From the NCBI RefSeq assembly GCF_001280505.1, contig NZ_LBIO01000040.1, positions 186,001 through 250,000 on the forward strand: 64,000 nucleotides of DNA, given 5' to 3'. The notes under the pieces were generated by a model. The model was not told where the DNA came from. It searched no databases and saw only the letters and a program-made list of their open reading frames with translations. The position numbers and the translations under genes are program-made. This DNA comes from Mangrovimonas sp. TPBH4. GTDB lineage: Bacteria > Bacteroidota > Bacteroidia > Flavobacteriales > Flavobacteriaceae. Shown here piece after piece: positions 1 to 9,384 of the stretch. How positions within the stretch are numbered: the stretch's first letter is position 1; each line of letters starts with the position of its first letter.

Positions 1-712
1 GATTCCAGATTTCAGGAAGCTCTTTGTAAGTGCCACCCAACCACTCCAAAGCTAAAGTCCCTTCTTCCGATTTCGGGTGATGAAACGCCAAAATCCCATC
101 GATGTTAACCAAGGCCTGAACATTTGAAGAAACTGTTTCTAGAAATTTCACATCCTCAAATACTGAATTTCCATTAGTAGTGGCAATTAACGAGGCCATT
201 TGAGCCCCCGAAGAACACCCCAAAACAGCAATCTTGGAAGCATCCACCCCGAAGGATTCCGCATTAAATCGCACATATTTTACAGCCGACTTGACATCTT
301 TGATGCCTTCTGGGAATTGCGCTTCAAGCGACAATCGATATTCAACTGTAAAGCAAACCCATCCCCTTTCTGCCAATTGTTGGGCCAATGGCTGCTGCAT
401 GGTTTTATTCCCAGATTTCCATCCGCCACCATGAACCAAAATAATTGCCGGCCTCAGTTCCTTTTGAGGTTTAAAAAACGCATCCAAATGTAGATCTCGA
501 CCACCAATACTTTTATAAACAATATCTCTTTTGATTACCACTTCAGACTCAGCTTTCAATGTGACCAATTCAATTTCAGGGTATTTTTTTTGAGCTTTCA
601 AAAAGGCACTTCGAGAAGTATAACTGGTATCCAATGGCACCCTATATTGAGCCATGGTTTGCCCCATAGCAAACAACACAACTACTATTTTTAATAAATT
701 TCTCAAAGTCAT
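1..712 (-). CDS. Secreted alpha/beta-hydrolase esterase (partial, C-terminus outside window)
   Basis: The first 237 residues of a secreted alpha/beta-hydrolase of the BD-FAE/Abhydrolase_3 type are visible; the 3' end runs off the window. A signal peptide ending near ...GQTMAQ is followed by the oxyanion-hole motif HGGGW and the nucleophile elbow GCSSGA (G-x-S-x-G). The start is the ATG at 712; no other ATG gives a signal peptide. It lies downstream of the GH28 polygalacturonase on the same strand, so I infer an acetyl- or other ester-removing role on pectin oligosaccharides; substrate cannot be read from the sequence. A strong terminator-type hairpin ends only 18 bp before the start, with no promoter-like sequence between, so expression probably depends on read-through from the GH28 gene. 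Confidence 0.85.
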   Translation of the reverse strand, partial: MTLRNLLKIVVVLFAMGQTMAQYRVPLDTSYTSRSAFLKAQKKYPEIELVTLKAESEVVIKRDIVYKSIGGRDLHLDAFFKPQKELRPAIILVHGGGWKSGNKTMQQPLAQQLAERGWVCFTVEYRLSLEAQFPEGIKDVKSAVKYVRFNAESFGVDASKIAVLGCSSGAQMASLIATTNGNSVFEDVKFLETVSSNVQALVNIDGILAFHHPKSEEGTLALEWLGGTYKELPEIWN

Positions 713-730
713 TTTCAAGTTACAGCTTTC

Positions 731-768
731 AAAAAATAGGAGCTTGATATAAAATTATCAAGCTCCTA
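731..768 (-). terminator. Rho-independent terminator after the GH28 gene
   Basis: A perfect 13-bp inverted repeat (737-749 with 756-768, 6-nt loop) is followed on the minus strand by six T. It lies about 220 nt after the GH28 stop and directly before the esterase start, so it may act as a partial terminator setting esterase level. Confidence 0.85.
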
Positions 769-985
769 CCCAACTAATTCAAATATGCAAACACTTCTAA
801 TTGCATTTCAATTTAACCTCTAACAAATATGCAATTACAATATTATGAACAGGTTGGATGTTATGGAAAATCGGCACTACCCGACTATTGAAATCTTTTA
901 TCTCTAAACGATCAAAATATCCCATACATACTCCTACCATACTTTAGTTACACACCCATCTACAAACCTTCATCACATCTGTTGC

Positions 986-2446
986 TTAGTTTGTGATAAG
1001 TTCCCCATTGATATGGGTATTGATAAACTTCATGTTTTCCACATTTTCCAATGAATACACCGAATCTACTTGTTCGATAACAACATCCTTAAATGTGATA
1101 TTTTGTACTGGTGAATCTGGATATCCTTTGGCCAAGATTCCAAACTTTCCACCATCCTTAACAGTAATATTCTCCAAGGAAATATTCTTTACCGTAGGAA
1201 TGAATTCCCCTGTCTGATTGCCATAGGTTGCATAGAACAAGTTTACTCTCAGCACCGCTTCCTTGACTTGACCAACTTCTACATTTCTTACATACACCCC
1301 ATCTACAACACCACCTCTTCTGGAATTGGTTTTAATACGAATGGCGCGATCCAAATGTGGACTGTCCATACTACAATTTTCCACATACACATTAGTCACC
1401 CCTGCAGACATTTCACTACCTATTACTACACCTCCATGACCATCAATCATTTTACAATTCTGCACTACTATATTTTCACTTTTTATTGCCACCCGTCTTC
1501 CTTCAGCATCTCTTCCCGCCTTAATTGCGATACAATCATCCCCTGTATTGAACACGCAATTTTTGATGATGACATTTTTTGAATATTCCGGGTCGCAACC
1601 ATCATTATTTGGCCCGTGACTTTCCACCGTTACTCCATCCACCGTTACATTGTTCGATTTTATGGGATGGATCACCCAAAAAGGGGCATTGACAATCTTC
1701 ACTCCTTGAATAAGCACATTTGAACACTCAAAAGGTTCCAGAAACGTAGGACGCAAATAGTGCCCTTCACCAAAAACTCTTTCGGCTACGGGAACTCCTG
1801 CCTCTCCCATCTCCATCAATCTCGGTAAATTCAAACTGTCGCGCTGGGATGGCATCCCTTCTTTCCAACCATACACATCCTTTTTACACCATGGCCACCA
1901 ATTGTCATTGGATGCCTGCCCGTTTAAAGTTCCTTCTCCGGTAATGGCAATATTCTCTTTTTGATACGCATATATTAAAGGCGAGTAATTTATCAACTCA
2001 ATCCCCTCATAAGATGTATGCACCAAAGGATAATCTTTAGGATTGGTACTAAATAAAATTTCGGCACCGGACTCCAAATGTAGGTTCACGTTATCTTCCA
2101 AATGAATTGGACCTGTCAAGTATCGCCCTGAAGGCACTACAACTTTTCCGCCTCCTTTTTGAGAACAATCTTCTATAGCCTTTTTAAAAGCCCAGGTATT
2201 GTCTAAGACCCCATCGGCCACAGCCCCATAATCCAAAACATTAAAAGTGGATTCCGGAAAATTGGGAACTTTAACTTCCGAGACAATCTTTTGCATTGCT
2301 GCCCACGGTCCATCTTCCAAACTACTTTCAGTGTTTTGCCCCTTTTTTTCTGCACATGAAAAAAAGCACACTATCGTCACAAACACAAACATTACAGATA
2401 TAATAAAACTAAGCTTAGATAGGTGTGCTTTCAATATATTGTTCAT
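986..2446 (-). CDS. GH28 family polygalacturonase, lipoprotein
   Basis: Right-handed beta-helix glycoside hydrolase of family GH28, hydrolysing galacturonosyl linkages of polygalacturonate. From the ATG at 2446 there is a lipoprotein signal with lipobox FFSC (Cys 31). All four family motifs are present: NND (280-282), the catalytic DD pair in TGDDC (303-304), GHGG (336-339) and RIK (370-372). The fold begins with a pectate-lyase_3-like DYGAVADG segment near residue 72. An in-frame ATG at 2467 and a TTG at 2473 are alternative starts; 2446 leaves more leader after the promoter at 2490-2497. It is transcribed away from the lacI-type gene under its own promoter/operator. Lipidation suggests a surface or periplasmic location; exo versus endo action cannot be decided here. 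Confidence 0.92.
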   Translation of the reverse strand: MNNILKAHLSKLSFIISVMFVFVTIVCFFSCAEKKGQNTESSLEDGPWAAMQKIVSEVKVPNFPESTFNVLDYGAVADGVLDNTWAFKKAIEDCSQKGGGKVVVPSGRYLTGPIHLEDNVNLHLESGAEILFSTNPKDYPLVHTSYEGIELINYSPLIYAYQKENIAITGEGTLNGQASNDNWWPWCKKDVYGWKEGMPSQRDSLNLPRLMEMGEAGVPVAERVFGEGHYLRPTFLEPFECSNVLIQGVKIVNAPFWVIHPIKSNNVTVDGVTVESHGPNNDGCDPEYSKNVIIKNCVFNTGDDCIAIKAGRDAEGRRVAIKSENIVVQNCKMIDGHGGVVIGSEMSAGVTNVYVENCSMDSPHLDRAIRIKTNSRRGGVVDGVYVRNVEVGQVKEAVLRVNLFYATYGNQTGEFIPTVKNISLENITVKDGGKFGILAKGYPDSPVQNITFKDVVIEQVDSVYSLENVENMKFINTHINGELITN

Positions 2447-2476
2447 TTCAAGTTTAATTATTTGCATCGACAAAAT

Positions 2477-2497
2477 GCAATCGATTACCCAAACCTA
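2477..2497 (-). promoter_or_regulatory. Promoter and LacI-type operator of the GH28 gene
   Basis: On the minus strand a -7 element TAGGTTTG (2497-2490) is followed after one base by GTAATCGATTGC (2488-2477), a one-base-per-half-site variant of the palindrome seen at SusC and KduI. A TTG lies 16 nt upstream of the -7 element. The operator would overlap the transcription start. Confidence 0.75.
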
Positions 2498-2651
2498 ATT
2501 AAATTGTCCTAAGCAACCAAACATTTTCCAAAAAAATATTATATTAGTCAAAAAATGCACGTGAATATTTTATTAAATATTTAATTTTAAGAAGTTATTT
2601 TGTATAAATTGTAAAATAACACATAATACCACCTGCTTTTAGATTGTTAAA

Positions 2652-2703
2652 GCAATCGATAACATTAACACAATTATAAGTCAAATACTTTTGCTTATTT
2701 TTG
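2652..2703 (+). promoter_or_regulatory. Promoter of the lacI-type gene with a weaker operator-like site
   Basis: A -7 element TATTTTTG (2696-2703) lies 28 bp before the regulator's ATG. About 32 bp upstream of it, GCAATCGATAAC (2652-2663) resembles the operator core AATCGATT seen at three other promoters. Autoregulation or a second site for the divergent GH28 promoter is an inference. Confidence 0.5.
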
Positions 2704-2731
2704 CACATTACGTTGCGTAATTCCACTTTTA

Positions 2732-3757
2732 ATGAACAAGAAAACAACTATTTACGACATTGCCAAAGAGCTTGACATTACGGCTGCCACGGTATCTAGG
2801 GCTCTCAACAACAACCCTAAGATCAGTAAGGCCACACGGGATTTGGTTCTAAAAACCGCTCAAGAAATGAACTACGAGCCCAATAAATTGGCCGTAGCCC
2901 TTAAAAGCGGAAAAAGCAATAATGTAGGAATTATTGTTCCAAGGATAGACCGCAACTTCTTCTCGACGGTCATTCGTGGTATTGAGGAAGAATTGTACCC
3001 CCACGGTTACCATGTCATCATCTGTCAAACACATAACGATCAGGATATGGAAGCCAAAAATCTGGAAGCCCTTTTAAATGCCCAGGTAGACGGCATCATG
3101 ATTTCGGCATCCAATGTGGTGCTGGATAAAAATCATATCATCCATAAAATCATCCAAAAGAATGTTCCTCTAATATTCTTTGACCGCAAGAAGAATATTC
3201 CAGGCGTGAGTTCTGTGACCATTAACGATTTTGAAGCCGCATACAATGCCACCCAGCACCTTATAGACCAAGGCTGCAAACACATTGCCCACATTGGGGG
3301 CGACCGCAGTATTGAAATCTACGACGATCGTTTTTCGGGTTACAAACAAGCCTTAATTGACAATGGATTTGAATATGATGAAGATTATGTGGAATTGGTA
3401 CGAAGCAAAGTAGAAGAAGGCAAAAAAGCCGCTAAAAAACTATTGAAGCTTAACCCGCCACCAGATGGTATCTTCTCTTCCAGTGACCCTGTAATCTTGG
3501 GTGCCATTCAGGAAATAAAAGCCCATGGCGTAAGAATTCCTGAAGATTGCGCCGTTATAGGGTTTAGTAATGAACCATTTACAAAATTCATGGAGCTTCC
3601 TATTACTTCCGTAGACCAATCGCCTTTGGAAATGGGTAAAATAACAGCCCAGGTCTTCTTGGAACAAGTTAACAACACCAATAATATAAAGGTTGAGAAG
3701 AAAGTTGTCTTGACCCCTGAATTAATGATTAGAAAATCATCCCTAAAAAAAGGCTAG
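2732..3757 (+). CDS. LacI-family transcriptional regulator of the pectin locus
   Basis: A 341-residue LacI/GalR-family repressor. The N-terminal helix-turn-helix spans about residues 4-50 (TIYDIAKELD..., TVSRALNN, then the hinge region MNYEPNKLA), followed by a periplasmic-binding-protein-like effector domain from about residue 62 (NVGIIVPRID) to the C-terminus. The central CG of the predicted operator GTAATCGATTAC is typical of LacI-family sites. It sits between the divergent GH28 gene and the SusCD operon, so I infer that it represses the locus until a uronate or KDG-type intermediate binds; the effector is not known from sequence. It is a classical cytoplasmic regulator, not a hybrid two-component system as in many gut Bacteroides PULs. 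Confidence 0.93.
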   Translation: MNKKTTIYDIAKELDITAATVSRALNNNPKISKATRDLVLKTAQEMNYEPNKLAVALKSGKSNNVGIIVPRIDRNFFSTVIRGIEEELYPHGYHVIICQTHNDQDMEAKNLEALLNAQVDGIMISASNVVLDKNHIIHKIIQKNVPLIFFDRKKNIPGVSSVTINDFEAAYNATQHLIDQGCKHIAHIGGDRSIEIYDDRFSGYKQALIDNGFEYDEDYVELVRSKVEEGKKAAKKLLKLNPPPDGIFSSSDPVILGAIQEIKAHGVRIPEDCAVIGFSNEPFTKFMELPITSVDQSPLEMGKITAQVFLEQVNNTNNIKVEKKVVLTPELMIRKSSLKKG

Positions 3758-4205
3758 ACCAACCATAATTTTCCTTAAATATAAAGACACTGATAATTCT
3801 ATATTTTTACTATACCTATTATTATTAGGACCGAATAAAAGGCAGATATTCAACAATACACTCAAAAGAAGATTTCTTTTCTCTTACCATAAGGAATTCT
3901 CAGCGCAACAATCACCTCCTATTTCTAGCAGTTTTTTAACCAAACGACTTTTCCATACTCTTCAATCTTTCTGTAGTGTAGATTTACATGCTACTATTCC
4001 CTAGAATCACTTCCTAAAGCTAATCTTCCAAACAATCCACAATAAAATGCCTCTAATACTTATAAAATGACAGTTGTACGGTTAAAAAAGTCCGAAATTA
4101 TACGAAGCTTTAAAAAGCCCTTTAAAAACAGTGTCAAACACAGATTATCACATCCCCATTTCAAGGTCTTATAATTCATAATCTTCAAAAAAAATTAACA
4201 AAAAA
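3758..4205 (+). other. Non-coding gap before susC
   Basis: About 450 bp with no convincing open reading frame, hairpin terminator or repeat. The susC promoter and operator begin at its right end. Confidence 0.6.
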
Positions 4206-4248
4206 TTGTATTTTTCAAAATATATGATAACTTTGGGTAATCGATTAC
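4206..4248 (+). promoter_or_regulatory. Promoter and perfect LacI-type operator of the SusCD operon
   Basis: TTG (4206-4208), 19 nt, then TAACTTTG (4228-4235) fits the Bacteroidota sigma-A promoter. After one base comes the perfect 12-bp palindrome GTAATCGATTAC (4237-4248), so a bound repressor would cover the transcription start. The ATG follows 33 bp later. Confidence 0.85.
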
Positions 4249-4281
4249 ATATCATACTAATATTCTAAACTAACTCATTTT

Positions 4282-7200
4282 ATGCACAACAATTTAATTG
4301 ATGCTTTGTTTTTGCACTCTTTAAGGAGAAAAACAAAGGGGCTTTATCCAATAAAGTTTCATTCGATAATCCTATTGGTCACATTTGTTTTTAGTGCGGC
4401 AGCTTTAAATGCACAAAGTATTACCGTTAAGGGAACCGTGACAGATGGAGAACTTGGAGGCCCCTTGGTAGGCGCCAATATTCTGGTTAAAGGCAAAGCT
4501 AACGGAACAACAACCGATTTTGACGGAAATTACACTCTACAAATTGAAGACCGTAATGCTATTTTGGTGTTTTCTTATACTGGGTTTACCACCCAAGAAA
4601 TACCAATAGCCGGACAAACAACTATTAATGTTACTCTTGAACCAAGCCTTGAGTCACTTGATGAAGTCGTTATTATTGGATATGGTACCGCAAAAAAATC
4701 GGACCTAACCGGTTCCGTAGTGGCCATTAATGGAGATGACTTAGCGGCCCAACCCATAGCCAGTGTAGCGGAAACCCTTACTGGTAGGCTAGCTGGGGTA
4801 CAAATAGCATCCTCAGAAGGATCTCCAGATGCTGAAATGACCATTAGAGTTCGTGGTGCTGGATCTATCACTGGGGACAGTTCTCCTCTAATCATTGTAG
4901 ACGGCTTCCCTGTACCAAACTTGAGCGACATTTCACCTTCTAACATTGAAACCATCAGTATTTTAAAAGATGCTTCTTCGACCGCCATATACGGTTCTAG
5001 GGGTGCCAATGGGGTTGTAATCATTACAACAAAAAGCGGAAAACCTGGTAAAATTTCAGTGAATTATAACATGTTTTACGGCTTTAAGGAAATTGCCAAT
5101 ACTATTGACGTATTAAGCCCTGAAGATTATGTGAAATGGCAATACGAGTATGCCTTATTAGATGACCAACCAGAAACCTATGAAGAATATTTTGGGTCGT
5201 ATGAAGATTATGACCAATACATAGGAATGGAAGGCAATGATTGGCAAAGACAAATTTATGGCCGCAAAGGTGAAGTACAAAGCCGTGATTTATCCATTAG
5301 AGGAGGAAGCGACAAAATCAACTACAACTTCAATTATGCATTGTTTGATGAAAAAGCCATTATGGTTGGTTCGGATTTTAAAAGAAATAACGTATCCTTA
5401 GCTTTAAAAAGCAAACCAAACGAAAAAGTAGATCTATCGTTTACTGTACGTTATGCAGACACTGAGGTAAATGGTGGTGGTGCCAACGAGCAAAACGAAG
5501 TCTCTTCAGCAGATGCGCGTCTAAGACATAGCGTTGGCTATTCTCCAATTCCATTACCGGGCTTAACAACCACCAATACAGATGAAGCCTTGTCTTCCTA
5601 TTTGGTGAATCCGTTTGTTGCTGTAGATGATAATCAACAAAGAAAACTAAATGAAAACATTAATTTGATAGGAAGCTTTAGCTGGGATATATTGAATGAC
5701 CTTACTTACAGAACAGAAGTAGGCTTTAACAAAAGATACGATTTAGACTACCGTTTCTACGGAAGATCCACCTACTACGCCAGAAACAGGCCTGAAGTTG
5801 AAAATCAAGAAAAGCCAGCCTTGAGAATGCGCGATCGCAAAAGAGAGAGCTTTAGAAATGCCAATACCCTAAACTATGACTTTAAGGCAGTTCTAGGGGA
5901 TAACGAAAATCACCACCTAAAAGTAATGTTGGGGGAAGAAATGATTGTGAACAAAAACCACTTGGTCGAAAGTGAAATTCACGGTTTTCCAAAAGATTTT
6001 GATTTTCAAACCGCTCTTAATTTAACAACGCAAGGAGACCCTTTTTCACTAAATAATTTTTACAGTGCAGATGACAGACTACTCTCCTTCTTTGGGCGAT
6101 TGAATTATGACTTAAAAGACCGCTATTTATTAACAGCTACGTATCGTATTGATGGATCCAGTAAGTTCTTAGGAGATAACCATTGGGGATACTTCCCTTC
6201 TGCAGCCCTAGGTTGGAAAATTTCTGAAGAAGCTTTTTTAAGTGATTCCTCTTGGGTAGACTTATTGAAATTAAGATTAAGTTATGGTCAAGTTGGAAAC
6301 AACAACATTCCTACAGCCCAAACTTCGAGAAACTTCCTGTCTTCAATTACATCCTATTTAAATGATATAAATACTTATTGGGCAGCATCTAACATTATGC
6401 CTAACCCTAATTTAAAATGGGAAACCACCGTATCTCAAAACTTTGGTATTGATTTTGGATTCTTTAAAGGAGCCTTGAGCGGATCTTTTGAACTCTACAA
6501 AAACATTACGGAAGATGTATTAATGCGGTTTCCAGTGCCAGGTAGCGGTTATGATGCTCAATATAGAAATATGGGAGAGATTCAAAACTCAGGTTTAGAG
6601 GCTTCTGTAAATATTGCTGCCATTCAAAAAGAAAAGTACGGATTGAACCTTTCCTTTAACATGGCCATGAATAAAAATAAAATCAATTCATTAGGAGTAT
6701 TAGATAATTTTGGGATCAACACAAACTGGGCCTCATCGCAAATAGGGAATGATTATGCCGTTTATCAAGGGCAGCCTATCGGGACTATGATTGGTTACCA
6801 AAATGATGGAAGGTATGAAGTTTCGGATTTTAGCTATGATGAAACCACAGGCGAATACACCTTGCTACCTGGAGTTGTCGATAGTGAAGAAGCTTTGGGA
6901 GGTGCAGTACAACCAGGATCTATGAAATTAAAAGATATAAATGGTGATGGTATCGTTGATCAAGATGATATTGGGATTATTGGGGATGTCAATCCTGACG
7001 TAACCGGAGGTTTCGTACTTAACGCTTACGCCTATGGCTTCGATTTGACAGCAGCATTCAACTACAGCATTGGGAACGAAGCTTATAATGCCAACAAAAT
7101 TGAGTTTACAACAGCCAATGAAAATGGACAGTATAGAAACCTAAGTACTCAAATGGCTGATGGTGTTAGATGGACCAATCTAGATCCTGAATCGGGACAA

Positions 7201-7548
7201 TTAGTTACCAATCCTGAGGCATTAGCCGCACTAAACGCCAACACAACCATGTGGTCTCCATACATGCCAAGATATATGTTTACGGATTGGGCAATTGAAG
7301 ACGCTTCCTTTTTAAGATTAAACACCTTAACTTTAGGCTATACCATTCCTGACAATTTATTAAAAGCGACTGGAATCACTAAATTAAGATTTTATGCTAC
7401 TGCCAATAACGTATTTATAATTACAAATTATTCAGGACTTGATCCAGAGGTATCAACTAGAAGACAAACACCTCTTACACCTGGAGTGGATTATTCTCCA
7501 TACCCAAGAAGTAGACAATTAGTATTTGGTTTTAACCTAAACTTTTAA
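4282..7548 (+). CDS. SusC-like TonB-dependent outer-membrane transporter
   Basis: A 1088-residue SusC/RagA-family receptor importing oligosaccharides across the outer membrane with energy from TonB. A long N-terminal signal region ends near residue 45 (ALNAQ), followed by a carboxypeptidase D regulatory-like domain (about 48-120, VKGTVTDGELGGPLVGANI), a plug domain (about 130-250, with DEVVIIGYG and GANGVVIITTKSG) and a 22-strand-type barrel ending in aromatic FNLNF. It is followed 6 bp later by susD. Given the pectinolytic neighbours, the substrate is most likely oligogalacturonides. The operator just upstream predicts induction with the uronate operon. Confidence 0.95.
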   Translation: MHNNLIDALFLHSLRRKTKGLYPIKFHSIILLVTFVFSAAALNAQSITVKGTVTDGELGGPLVGANILVKGKANGTTTDFDGNYTLQIEDRNAILVFSYTGFTTQEIPIAGQTTINVTLEPSLESLDEVVIIGYGTAKKSDLTGSVVAINGDDLAAQPIASVAETLTGRLAGVQIASSEGSPDAEMTIRVRGAGSITGDSSPLIIVDGFPVPNLSDISPSNIETISILKDASSTAIYGSRGANGVVIITTKSGKPGKISVNYNMFYGFKEIANTIDVLSPEDYVKWQYEYALLDDQPETYEEYFGSYEDYDQYIGMEGNDWQRQIYGRKGEVQSRDLSIRGGSDKINYNFNYALFDEKAIMVGSDFKRNNVSLALKSKPNEKVDLSFTVRYADTEVNGGGANEQNEVSSADARLRHSVGYSPIPLPGLTTTNTDEALSSYLVNPFVAVDDNQQRKLNENINLIGSFSWDILNDLTYRTEVGFNKRYDLDYRFYGRSTYYARNRPEVENQEKPALRMRDRKRESFRNANTLNYDFKAVLGDNENHHLKVMLGEEMIVNKNHLVESEIHGFPKDFDFQTALNLTTQGDPFSLNNFYSADDRLLSFFGRLNYDLKDRYLLTATYRIDGSSKFLGDNHWGYFPSAALGWKISEEAFLSDSSWVDLLKLRLSYGQVGNNNIPTAQTSRNFLSSITSYLNDINTYWAASNIMPNPNLKWETTVSQNFGIDFGFFKGALSGSFELYKNITEDVLMRFPVPGSGYDAQYRNMGEIQNSGLEASVNIAAIQKEKYGLNLSFNMAMNKNKINSLGVLDNFGINTNWASSQIGNDYAVYQGQPIGTMIGYQNDGRYEVSDFSYDETTGEYTLLPGVVDSEEALGGAVQPGSMKLKDINGDGIVDQDDIGIIGDVNPDVTGGFVLNAYAYGFDLTAAFNYSIGNEAYNANKIEFTTANENGQYRNLSTQMADGVRWTNLDPESGQLVTNPEALAALNANTTMWSPYMPRYMFTDWAIEDASFLRLNTLTLGYTIPDNLLKATGITKLRFYATANNVFIITNYSGLDPEVSTRRQTPLTPGVDYSPYPRSRQLVFGFNLNF

Positions 7549-7554
7549 TTCAAA

Positions 7555-9357
7555 ATGATTATTAAAATGAAACAGATATATATTTTAACCGGAATTTTGC
7601 TCATGGGCCTATTTTTTGGTTGCGATGAATTTGATGGAGACTTCCTAGAAGCCCCTGCTCAATCATCCGGAGATGAATCCGTAATTTTTTCCACCTTTGG
7701 ATTGGCAAAAGGGGCAGTTGATGGTATTTTGGAACGTATGGGACAAACCAACTCCTACAGAGGTAGATTTATTCCCTTTTATGGCTTCAATACAGACAAC
7801 GAGTACCATTACAGTTCCAATCAAAGTGGAAGCTCACAAGCGCCTTTGATGATCTATGATGCTTCTCCTACCAATACACAGATGAATACCAGCAATAATG
7901 CTTGGGCAATGATGTTTTCCGGAATTGAACGTGCCAATATTTGTATTAGCGGATTAAGAGAATATGGTAATCCTATCCCTGGTAGCGACATGGGGCAACT
8001 GTTAGGAGAGGCATTGACATATCGAGCGATTTATTATGCCGACCTAATGAAAGCTTGGGGCGATGTACCTGCCCGCTTTGAACCTATTAATACGGAAACC
8101 ATCTATTTGCCAAAAGCCAATCGCGATGACATTTACAAGCAACTTTTGGTGGATTTAGCTGAGGCAAGCACATTAGTAGCTTGGCCTGGCGAAACAGCAA
8201 ATACAACTAGTGTAGAACGCGTTAACAAAGCATTCGTAAAATCGTTTAGAGCTCGTTTAGCTATGGTAGCTAGTGGTTACCAACAATACCCTGATGGTGT
8301 GAGAAGAAGTAATGATCCAGAATTATCTGTACAAAATATGTACACACTAGCACTTCAGGAAGCTACAGAAGTAATTCAAAGTGGTACTGCATCATTAAAT
8401 CCATCTTTCGAAGGTTTTTGGAGAAGCTATAATCAAGAAAATATAGCAGCTGGGGGTGAATCTTTATGGGAAATTCCTTTTAGCGCTGGTAGAGGACGTG
8501 TCCTTTTTTCTTTTGGAGTGCGTCATAGAGGAGTAGATCAGCATACAGGTCAAGCTAGAGGAGGTGCTGCGGGTCCGTTGGCAACCGTTTTTTATGATTA
8601 CGATGAAGCTGATATGCGCCGCGATGTTACTTGTGTTCCTTACGAGTATGCCTCACCTAATGATGAAGGGTTTGCTCAACAAGAGTTAACAAGTATGGAT
8701 TCTTGGTATTTCGGAAAGTATCGCTATGAGTGGATGGACAGATATGTAACTTCAACCAATGATGACGGTCTTAATAAAATTTACATGCGTTTTGCAGAAG
8801 TTTTATTGATTGCTGCTGAGGCTGCCAATGAACTTAACGGTCCTGGCGCTGCAGCACCGTACTTAAAAGAAGTTAGAATGCGTGCATTCCCGTCGGAGGC
8901 TCACCCAGAAAAAGTAGACAATTACGTTAATAGTTTAGGGAGCCAAGAAGCCATGTTCAATGCCATTGTTAAAGAGCACCAATATGAGTTTACTGGGGAA
9001 ATGGAGCGTAAACAAGCCTTAATTCGTTGGAATCTTCTTGGGGCTCAATTGGAAGAGGCTAAAATGAAGATGACCAACTTACTAAACCGTACCGGGGATT
9101 ATGCAGATGTTCCAACAACTTTATATTATAAATATGAAGAGGATGGAGAAACTTTAGACATCTATGGGCTTAATAGAAATGAAACTACCAACCCAGGCCC
9201 AGAGTATTCTACTAAAGATTGGACTATGATTGAAGATAATTTTATCGAATTCATTTACAAACCAGGAGTAGATCCAGATACAAGACAGTTTTGGCCAATT
9301 TGGCAAACCTTTATTGATGGTAGCAATGGTCAATTAGTAAACGACTATGGATACTAG
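7555..9357 (+). CDS. SusD-like surface glycan-binding lipoprotein
   Basis: A 600-residue SusD/RagB-family lipoprotein that caps the SusC channel and binds the oligosaccharide. The signal peptide has a lipobox GLFFGC (Cys 23). Features of the family include the TPR-like helical N-terminal half and the C-terminal segment with YMRFAEVLLIAAEAAN near residue 405. ATG codons at 7555 and 7567 are both possible starts. It is tightly coupled to susC (6 bp) and followed 27 bp later by the DUF5123-type protein, so all three are probably one transcript. Confidence 0.94.
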   Translation: MIIKMKQIYILTGILLMGLFFGCDEFDGDFLEAPAQSSGDESVIFSTFGLAKGAVDGILERMGQTNSYRGRFIPFYGFNTDNEYHYSSNQSGSSQAPLMIYDASPTNTQMNTSNNAWAMMFSGIERANICISGLREYGNPIPGSDMGQLLGEALTYRAIYYADLMKAWGDVPARFEPINTETIYLPKANRDDIYKQLLVDLAEASTLVAWPGETANTTSVERVNKAFVKSFRARLAMVASGYQQYPDGVRRSNDPELSVQNMYTLALQEATEVIQSGTASLNPSFEGFWRSYNQENIAAGGESLWEIPFSAGRGRVLFSFGVRHRGVDQHTGQARGGAAGPLATVFYDYDEADMRRDVTCVPYEYASPNDEGFAQQELTSMDSWYFGKYRYEWMDRYVTSTNDDGLNKIYMRFAEVLLIAAEAANELNGPGAAAPYLKEVRMRAFPSEAHPEKVDNYVNSLGSQEAMFNAIVKEHQYEFTGEMERKQALIRWNLLGAQLEEAKMKMTNLLNRTGDYADVPTTLYYKYEEDGETLDIYGLNRNETTNPGPEYSTKDWTMIEDNFIEFIYKPGVDPDTRQFWPIWQTFIDGSNGQLVNDYGY

Positions 9358-9384
9358 AATGCAACTAACAAGAAACAATACACT